Assembly (NCBI RefSeq): GCF_945859825.1 | Contig: NZ_CAMAPC010000001.1 | Coordinates: forward strand, 186,001-250,000 | From: Pseudoalteromonas holothuriae | GTDB taxonomy: Bacteria > Pseudomonadota > Gammaproteobacteria > Enterobacterales > Alteromonadaceae | Length of the DNA: 64,000 nucleotides | Direction of reading: 5' to 3' | Part shown: positions 57,847 to 64,000 of the stretch, one piece after another | Layout of the letters: each line of letters starts with the position of its first letter | Numbering within the stretch: position 1 is the first letter of the stretch | The notes under the pieces: model-generated | What the model was told of the DNA's origin: nothing | Databases searched by the model: none | What the model saw: only the letters and a program-made list of their open reading frames with translations | Made by a program: the position numbers and the translations under genes

Positions 57847-58992
57847 ATGTTTTTAAATAGGGAAAAATTAGCGACTGAACAATTTGTTCCAGAACTCGCC
57901 ACAGTATTAAAACAAAAACAGATGGCTGAGCGTGAAGTGAGTGATGGTCGTGAATTGTTTCAAATCTTCAAAAATCAGGCGAATCCAGGCTTGATGGTGG
58001 GTAAAAACTTAGGTGGTTCGGGGGCCGATTTGGTATCTGCGGTACGAATACATCGTTATGTTGGCAGCTTAAGTCCGTCGCTCGCTATTATGATGACGAT
58101 GCACAACCATACAACCTACGCATTAAATAGAGCGATGGATTCATCACTTGCTATCACTGAAATGGTGCTTACTAGTGTTGCCAACGACAGACTGGTATTT
58201 TGCTCTGGGTTTGCAGAGGCGCGCCCTGGTGCCAATATTTTGAGTTCATCGGTAAACGCCCAATTAAATTCAAGTGGCGACAAGTTTGTGATTACGGGTA
58301 GCAAAAAGCCTTGCACTATGGCTGATTTTGCTGATCTGGCATTGGTTGGTATTGCAAACCCAAATAGTTCAGATCCAGAGTCTCGGGGCTTACTCATCGT
58401 TGAAAATATGAATGCAGCGAAGATTGAAAAAGTACCTTTTTGGCCTTCTTCAATCTTAACGGCGACAAGTAGTAATGAACTTGCATTTCGAGGCTTAGAA
58501 GTTAGTAAAGACAACGTTGCATTAATGGAAACGGGTGCTGAGCCAGACAAAACAAAACAAGTGATAGAAATTACTGAGTTGGTTGGTTTAAGTAGTTTTC
58601 AAGTTATGGTTGCAGCCTCTTACCTTGGTGCTGCATCTCGCTTAGCTGCACTTTGCTTTGAAGCAGAACCTGCAAATTCAACAGATGTGAGCCAAATAAC
58701 TATTGAGCTTGAAACCGCAGCCCTTGCACTAGAAGGTATTGCAGCACAGATTGACTCCCAAGCACCCAGTGAAGAGTTAGTTGCCACAGCAATAGCGGTA
58801 CGCACTATGGTGTCTCAGTGCATTGAGCGTGCAAATAACCTTGCAGTTATGAGCTTGGGAGGTATGAAGTATTTGGGTAATGAAGATGTTAGATATCTTT
58901 TGCAAGTAGCGAATTGTCTGAATTTCCACCCATTATCTCGTGGTGAACGTATTGACTTTATTCGCCATGTTTTATGCAACAGTCACTTATAA
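57847..58992 (+). CDS. Acyl-CoA dehydrogenase-like flavoprotein
   Basis: This 381-residue protein has the acyl-CoA dehydrogenase layout: N-terminal helices, a beta domain (FAEARPGANILSSSV, SGDKFVITGSKKP), and a C-terminal helical domain ending GGMKYLGNEDVRYLLQ. The usual catalytic Glu is not evident by eye. In tambjamine synthesis a homologous enzyme adds a double bond to a carrier-bound acyl chain before reduction and amination; a similar role here would give an unsaturated fatty amine. AAGGAG precedes the ATG. Confidence 0.83.
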   Translation: MFLNREKLATEQFVPELATVLKQKQMAEREVSDGRELFQIFKNQANPGLMVGKNLGGSGADLVSAVRIHRYVGSLSPSLAIMMTMHNHTTYALNRAMDSSLAITEMVLTSVANDRLVFCSGFAEARPGANILSSSVNAQLNSSGDKFVITGSKKPCTMADFADLALVGIANPNSSDPESRGLLIVENMNAAKIEKVPFWPSSILTATSSNELAFRGLEVSKDNVALMETGAEPDKTKQVIEITELVGLSSFQVMVAASYLGAASRLAALCFEAEPANSTDVSQITIELETAALALEGIAAQIDSQAPSEELVATAIAVRTMVSQCIERANNLAVMSLGGMKYLGNEDVRYLLQVANCLNFHPLSRGERIDFIRHVLCNSHL

Positions 58993-59107
58993 CTGACTGG
59001 ATAAATATTCAGTAACGATGCGTTACTTGTCGAAGGTGAGCAGGCAATACTTAAGGTCTGTGCATGTGTCAAACCGTCATTCTACTTTATAGGCATGGGG
59101 AAAAATA

Positions 59108-61765
59108 GTGTCATTAATTAACAGTTATCGAAAATTTCTAACGGGCAAACTTGAACTAGATATACCAATTGCTACGTGTGAATATAATAAAATTTATACC
59201 AAAGATGGGCGAGTGGTTCGTGACTATTTATCACAATACGGGGCATTGCCTTTTGGCCACAATCCAGAGTTTTGTGTTAAAGCTGTTGCAGAACATCTGC
59301 AGAATAAATCGCCCGTATTTACCCAACCAATTTTTCAAGAAGAAACCGAGGTGTTTGCTCAAGAGCTTGTTGATGCGTTGGGTGGATGGGCTAAGAATGT
59401 TACGTTTGCTAACAGTGGTGCTGAAACGGTAGAAGTTGGTTTTAAATTAGCGCGAATTAAAACTGGTAGAAAGAAGATTTTATCAGTAGAGCGTTCATTT
59501 CATGGTAAAACATACTCTGCTTTGCTAGCAACAAATTCTCGTCGCCATAATATTGACCATTTACGCAATTCAGATGATTCATTTTGCAAATTAGCACTAA
59601 ATGATTTTGATGCGTTAGAAAAAGAGCTTGAAACTCAAGAGTATGCAGCGTTCATCGTTGAGCCAATTCAAGGCGAAGGGGGAATGAATGTGGCTGACCC
59701 TTTATGGCTTGAGCGTGCAAGAAAGCTTTGCTCCAAGACTCGTACAGCACTTATTTTTGATGAAATACAAACAGGTCTAGGGCGTACCGGCGATATGTGT
59801 GCTGCGATGGATCTAGGCGTTACACCAGATATTTTATTATTAGCAAAATCTCTCAGTGGTGGTTTGATCCCAACAGGTGCTGCTATTTACTCCAACTGGG
59901 TTGCAACTGCAGAATTTGATAGAAAGCACAGTTCCACATTCGCTAACAATGGATTAGCAACCGCAGTTGGTCGTGCTGTGCTCAAAGAACTACAAAAAGA
60001 TGAGGGGGCAGCACTTACCCACGTAAGAAAAATATCGAGTTTAGTTGATGAAGAGTGTGAGCGATTAACTAAGCAATACCCAGGTATTTTTAGCTGTCGT
60101 GGTGCCGGTTTAATGAGAGCGCTGCAATTTAAGGATAACCAAGCTGAGACAAACTATTTTGTCACTTATATGCAAAACAGTGGTTCACTGGCGTGGTTAT
60201 TCTGTAGTTATTTATTGAATGAGCACAACATGATGGTGATGCCATTGCTATCTGACAAGTGCTCAATTCGTTTTGAACCACCACTTAACGTCAGTGAACA
60301 GGACATTAAAGACTTCTTTTTAGCGGTGCAAAACGTATGCGATATGGTGCAAAACAGTCGCTATGACATCTTATTTGCGGGTTTAATTGAAAAGCCACTA
60401 TCTGACTTGCCAAGCGTTGAGCAATATTATCCTGCAGCGAGAGCTGGCCAAACAGTATCAACCCACTATACAGGGACGGGTAAAAAACGTGGCAAAAAGT
60501 TTGCGTTCTTTATGCACTTTACGGTGGTTGAAGACTGTATCCGCATGATGCCTAAGAGTATGCACATTCACTATAGTGAAAAAGAAATCCGCGAATTAGC
60601 TGAATTAATAATGGAAGTAGGGGCTGTGGATTATGCGCCAGAAATTGCGCTTGAGTTTACCGTAAGTGATGAGCATACCTATGCGGATGGCTTGATGATA
60701 ATGAGCCCGATCCAAGCGCGAGACATGATGAACTTATCGACTGCAGAAAAAGTAAACTTAATGAAGGAATTTGTAGCTGTGGCAAAACGTGAGGACGTGG
60801 AGCTTTTCGGTTTAGGCGCATACACATCGGTAATAACTCGTGGTGGTGAGCAAAATTTGGATGATATTGACGGTTTATCTTTTACTACGGGCAATAGCTT
60901 AACTGCATTGGCAACCACGGAAACGGTCATTGAAGCTGCAAATTATAACTTAATTGGTTCAGTGATCAGTGTAATTGGTGCACGTGGCGCAGTGGGTAAA
61001 CTCATGGTAAGTGAGTTATCACATTGGTGCGACAATATTATTCTAATGGGACGCCCTGGAACGGAAAAACGTCTACTTGTCGAGTTGGTGCCAATCCTAT
61101 GTCAATTAGCGTTTAGTGCAGAACAAAATGCACAACCTGGTTCTGTAATCGATAATATTCAAGGCTATATCCACTCATCTATGCCGGAACTTTCCAGCTA
61201 CATAGGCGCGTTAAATGAAGCCCCAGAGCAAGCAGTAACACAAGTGTGTGAGTTGTTGTTAGCCGACGATTTAATTGTATCTATGGGATTGGGTACAAGT
61301 GATTGTTACCAATCAACATTGGAACAATCAGATTTTGTCGTATCAGCAACAAGTGAAGGTAAAGCTTTCTTAAGTACTGAATTCTTAAAAGAAGGTGCGA
61401 TTGCAGTTGATACCGCGCGTCCATTTGATTTCATTGTGACACCAGAACAAAAAGCAGAGGTGCTTGAGGGAGGGTTAGTTATTCAACCTCAAGCCTTACG
61501 TTATGGCGACGTCAATATGGTTGGCTTACCACCGGGAATTAACCTTGCTTGTTTATCTGAAACGATTGCATTGGCAATGGAAGGCTGCGAGGGACGCTTT
61601 AGTTCTGGAAAATCAATTCCTTATTCACAGGCTCGTTATGTGTTAGATGTGGCAAGAAACCAAGGCTTTAAGCCGTTAGGTTACTCCTCCACACCTTCTG
61701 GTAATGATTACGTTGACGGCATTGAGACAGTGGTGAGTGAGGATAAAGCGGCAGCGCTTGTTTAA
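59108..61765 (+). CDS. Class III aminotransferase fused to an acyl-thioester reductase (AAR-like)
   Basis: This 885-residue two-domain enzyme combines a PLP class III aminotransferase (residues 1-about 420: IFDEIQTGLGRTG, PLP lysine K247 in LLLAKSLSGG) with a reductase related to acyl-ACP reductase AAR (about 465-870: FGLGAYTSVITRGG, FTTGNSLTALATTE, Rossmann GARGAVG 624-630, and FKPLGY near the end). It would reduce a fatty acyl thioester to an aldehyde and aminate it to a fatty amine in one protein, as TamH does in tambjamine synthesis. The start is GTG. It is followed by the pabA-pabB fusion. Confidence 0.9.
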   Translation: MSLINSYRKFLTGKLELDIPIATCEYNKIYTKDGRVVRDYLSQYGALPFGHNPEFCVKAVAEHLQNKSPVFTQPIFQEETEVFAQELVDALGGWAKNVTFANSGAETVEVGFKLARIKTGRKKILSVERSFHGKTYSALLATNSRRHNIDHLRNSDDSFCKLALNDFDALEKELETQEYAAFIVEPIQGEGGMNVADPLWLERARKLCSKTRTALIFDEIQTGLGRTGDMCAAMDLGVTPDILLLAKSLSGGLIPTGAAIYSNWVATAEFDRKHSSTFANNGLATAVGRAVLKELQKDEGAALTHVRKISSLVDEECERLTKQYPGIFSCRGAGLMRALQFKDNQAETNYFVTYMQNSGSLAWLFCSYLLNEHNMMVMPLLSDKCSIRFEPPLNVSEQDIKDFFLAVQNVCDMVQNSRYDILFAGLIEKPLSDLPSVEQYYPAARAGQTVSTHYTGTGKKRGKKFAFFMHFTVVEDCIRMMPKSMHIHYSEKEIRELAELIMEVGAVDYAPEIALEFTVSDEHTYADGLMIMSPIQARDMMNLSTAEKVNLMKEFVAVAKREDVELFGLGAYTSVITRGGEQNLDDIDGLSFTTGNSLTALATTETVIEAANYNLIGSVISVIGARGAVGKLMVSELSHWCDNIILMGRPGTEKRLLVELVPILCQLAFSAEQNAQPGSVIDNIQGYIHSSMPELSSYIGALNEAPEQAVTQVCELLLADDLIVSMGLGTSDCYQSTLEQSDFVVSATSEGKAFLSTEFLKEGAIAVDTARPFDFIVTPEQKAEVLEGGLVIQPQALRYGDVNMVGLPPGINLACLSETIALAMEGCEGRFSSGKSIPYSQARYVLDVARNQGFKPLGYSSTPSGNDYVDGIETVVSEDKAAALV

Positions 61766-61843
61766 AAAGTGCTTTATCTCTTATTTGGATAATTAACCTG
61801 CCTTTTCAGGTTGTGTTTTAGGTTTTAAGTTTAAGGAAAGACT

Positions 61844-64000
61844 GTGAAAATTTTGATTGTAGACAACTACGATAGTTTTACATTTAATCTCTATCAGTAC
61901 ATTAGTGAAGTATTTGGTGTTTTACCGACAGTAGTAAAAAATCGTGATGAAACTGTTGATGTCGAAGAGTTTGATGCAATAGTCATCTCACCAGGTCCTG
62001 GTACACCGTATCGAGAAAGTGATATAGGGATCTGTGAAAGAATAATAAAAACAACTGATAAGCCGTTACTAGGCATCTGTTTAGGACACCAGTCTATTGT
62101 CGTCTGTATGGGCGGAAATGTTGAGCTTTCAGGGGTTCCCTATCATGGTCGAACAAGTGAGATTGTACATGGTGGTAGTGGCATTTTTTCAAATTTACCA
62201 AACTCTCTGGAAATCGTGCGCTATCATTCTTTGATCGCACATCAACCATTGCCTGAGGAGTTGATAGCAACGGCCTTTACAAAAGATGGCATGATTATGG
62301 GTGTTGAACACCGCACCCGTCCTATGTGGGGTGTGCAATTCCACCCAGAATCTGTCTATACCAACTGCGGCAGACAGATAATTGAAAACTTTAAAATGTT
62401 GGTTGACCGTCATTATATTGAATGTAAAAAACCCGCTTTGCTTGCGGAGAAATCAGCGTTAGCAAATGAGGATATAGAGCAAGTACAGAAAACACAGTGG
62501 CATTGTCATTTTGAAACACTTGATGTCGATGTGAAAGCAGTTGATGTGTTTAGAGCATTGTATAAAAAGTCAAAGTACAGCTTTTGGTTAGATTCAAGTT
62601 CGATTAATAACGCTGAAGCACGTTTTTCATTTATGGGGGATGCCAGTGGTGCGGAATCATTCTGGTTTGCTTATGATGTTGAAACAAAAAACATTACTTT
62701 AGATACCCATGGTAAAAAAACTGAATTAACAAAGTGTTACCAAGACTTTGTAGCCGAGTCTTTAGCGGCCACAGTGATTGGTGCGGAAGATTTACCATTT
62801 GATTTTTGTGGTGGCTTGGTGGGCTTTCAAGGTTATGAGTTGAAGTCTGAAACGGAATCAGTAGAGAGTAAATATAGCTCAAAACACCCCGATGCTTCTG
62901 GAGTATTTGTAGATCGCTTTATTGCTTTTGATCACAAAACGGGACTTGTTTATGTTGTTGCTATTGAAAAAGGCAATGTGGTAGGTAAAACAAAGAGTGA
63001 TGCACTTACTTGGTTGGAAACAACGTGTAACACCCTTAAAAAGATTGAAAAAGAAGGCGTTAACACCGCTGCTAACTCTCATGCTTTGTTGGATAAGTAT
63101 AATAAATCGCAGCAAAATGTTGAGTTTACCTTGGAAGACGGCGAAAAAGAGTATATTGAAAAAATAGCGCATTGTAAGGAATACATCTTACAAGGTGAAA
63201 GTTATGAGATCTGCTTAACTAATAGGATACGTTCAACGCTAAATGTAGAGCCTTTTGCACTTTACAATGTGTTAAGGCAAGTAAATCCAGCACCAAGAGC
63301 GGCCTATTTACATTGTCCTGAGTTTTCTGTTCTTTGTTCATCACCTGAGAAGTTTGTTAGTGTTGGTAGAAATGCCGTGGTTGAAGCCAAACCTATCAAA
63401 GGCACCCGAAAACGTGGTGCAACTGAGCAAGAAGATGCAGCGTTAATAAAAGACTTGGCAGAAAGCGAAAAGGATCATGCAGAGAATCTCATGATCGTCG
63501 ACTTATTGCGCAATGACTTAAATCGTGTGTGTGAAGCCGGTTCTGTTTGGGTTCCTAAAGCGATGCAAATAGAAAGTTACGCTTCTGTCCATCAGTTAGT
63601 ATCAACAGTTCGTGGCAGGTTAAAAGATCAAGAAACACTTGCCAGCTTGTTTGGTGCAGCCTTTCCCCCTGGCTCAATGACCGGAGCGCCTAAAACTAGA
63701 ACACTTGAGATCATCGACCATCTTGAATCGTCAGCTCGAGGTATTTATTCAGGTTCAATTGGTTACATGTCTCTCAATGGTGCCTCAGAATTAAATGTCG
63801 CGATTCGTACCTTAGTCGCAAGTGATAATTCTATAGAGATTGGGGTTGGTGGTGCGATCACTTGGTTATCGGATCCTGAAGAAGAGTTTGAAGAAATTTT
63901 GATTAAGGGCCGTGCCTTGATGAGGGCGATCACTAAGTATGCAACTGGAGATGAAAATCGCTATCAAGTTATAGGTATTACGTCTGATGATGTCGCAGAT
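61844..64000 (+). CDS. Aminodeoxychorismate synthase, PabA-PabB fusion (partial)
   Basis: The protein begins at GTG 61844 (AAGGAAAG before it) and is still open at the window end, 719 residues. The N-terminus is a class I glutamine amidotransferase (Cys79 in LGICLGHQSI, FHPES near 170) and the rest is a chorismate-binding PabB domain with PIKGTRKRG; Lys519 there marks aminodeoxychorismate synthase rather than anthranilate synthase, which has Ala. FPPGSMTGAPK is also intact. Glutamine plus chorismate gives aminodeoxychorismate, which the PabC at 53131 would convert to 4-aminobenzoate. The C-terminus and any following genes are outside the window. Confidence 0.93.
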   Translation, partial: MKILIVDNYDSFTFNLYQYISEVFGVLPTVVKNRDETVDVEEFDAIVISPGPGTPYRESDIGICERIIKTTDKPLLGICLGHQSIVVCMGGNVELSGVPYHGRTSEIVHGGSGIFSNLPNSLEIVRYHSLIAHQPLPEELIATAFTKDGMIMGVEHRTRPMWGVQFHPESVYTNCGRQIIENFKMLVDRHYIECKKPALLAEKSALANEDIEQVQKTQWHCHFETLDVDVKAVDVFRALYKKSKYSFWLDSSSINNAEARFSFMGDASGAESFWFAYDVETKNITLDTHGKKTELTKCYQDFVAESLAATVIGAEDLPFDFCGGLVGFQGYELKSETESVESKYSSKHPDASGVFVDRFIAFDHKTGLVYVVAIEKGNVVGKTKSDALTWLETTCNTLKKIEKEGVNTAANSHALLDKYNKSQQNVEFTLEDGEKEYIEKIAHCKEYILQGESYEICLTNRIRSTLNVEPFALYNVLRQVNPAPRAAYLHCPEFSVLCSSPEKFVSVGRNAVVEAKPIKGTRKRGATEQEDAALIKDLAESEKDHAENLMIVDLLRNDLNRVCEAGSVWVPKAMQIESYASVHQLVSTVRGRLKDQETLASLFGAAFPPGSMTGAPKTRTLEIIDHLESSARGIYSGSIGYMSLNGASELNVAIRTLVASDNSIEIGVGGAITWLSDPEEEFEEILIKGRALMRAITKYATGDENRYQVIGITSDDVAD

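Noticed and set aside
53131..64000. Tambjamine or aryl polyene cluster
   Set aside because: The TamH-like fusion and MMPL neighbour suggested these, but no pyrrole, ketosynthase or carrier-protein genes are visible in the window.

Overview
The window looks like chromosomal DNA of a marine gammaproteobacterium of the order Alteromonadales, most likely Pseudoalteromonas or a close relative. This rests on AT-rich coding sequence (by eye roughly 40 % G+C), protein similarity recalled from memory, and gene orders shared with E. coli and Alteromonadales: lolB-ispE-prs-rplY-pth-ychF, hemA-prfA-prmC-sirB2-sirB1-kdsA, gcvA-ygdD-rlmM, srmB/trmN6 and fldB/xerD-dsbC-recJ-prfB-lysS. No database search was possible.

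Layout. 0.4-1.6 kb: an eight-gene tRNA operon on the minus strand (Met-Leu-Gln-Met-Leu-Gln-Leu-Gln) with a strong stable-RNA promoter and several broken tRNA-Leu 5'-half copies. 1.8-6.8 kb: a minus-strand housekeeping block (ychF, pth, rplY, prs, ispE, lolB). 6.9-18.2 kb: a plus-strand block (hemA, prfA, prmC, an HD-GYP response regulator, sirB2, sirB1, a DUF819 membrane protein, kdsA, gcvA, a small hydrolase, ygdD, rlmM). 18.3-22.5 kb: a cupin, a small hypothetical, a LysR regulator, srmB and trmN6.

22.7-35.7 kb is the first accessory region. A tightly packed plus-strand operon encodes a GTP cyclohydrolase II fused to a RibD-type reductase, a large unrecognised protein, a WD40 protein, a PAPS-type sulfotransferase, a KdsC-like phosphatase, a fold-type III PLP decarboxylase, a LecB-like calcium lectin and a secreted monohaem cytochrome-like protein. 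A convergent minus-strand group holds a second, paralogous monohaem protein, an ATP-grasp-like protein and a GT8-like glycosyltransferase. RibA + RibD + WD40 recalls the toxoflavin (azapteridine) genes toxB/toxE/toxC, so this may be an undescribed pteridine- or pyrimidine-derived pathway.

36-43.4 kb returns to conserved genes: a small HExxH protein, fldB, xerD, dsbC, recJ, prfB with its programmed +1 frameshift, and lysS. 43.6-44.4 kb carries tRNA-Ser and two tRNA-Arg genes with 83-84 bp tandem repeats made of tRNA-Arg 3' ends. 44.4-45.8 kb is a graveyard of IS3, IS21 and IS1634-type fragments.

45.9-64.0 kb is the second accessory region: an outer-membrane protein, a small membrane protein, an MMPL/RND exporter and its lipoprotein-sorting partner, then a dead IS3 element, then a biosynthetic cluster (pabC, an AMP-forming ligase, a condensation-domain acyltransferase, an SMR pump, an acyl-CoA dehydrogenase homologue, an aminotransferase/acyl-thioester-reductase fusion and a pabA-pabB fusion cut by the window end). 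My reading is that it makes 4-aminobenzoate and a fatty amine and may join them into an amide. That product is inferred, not seen.
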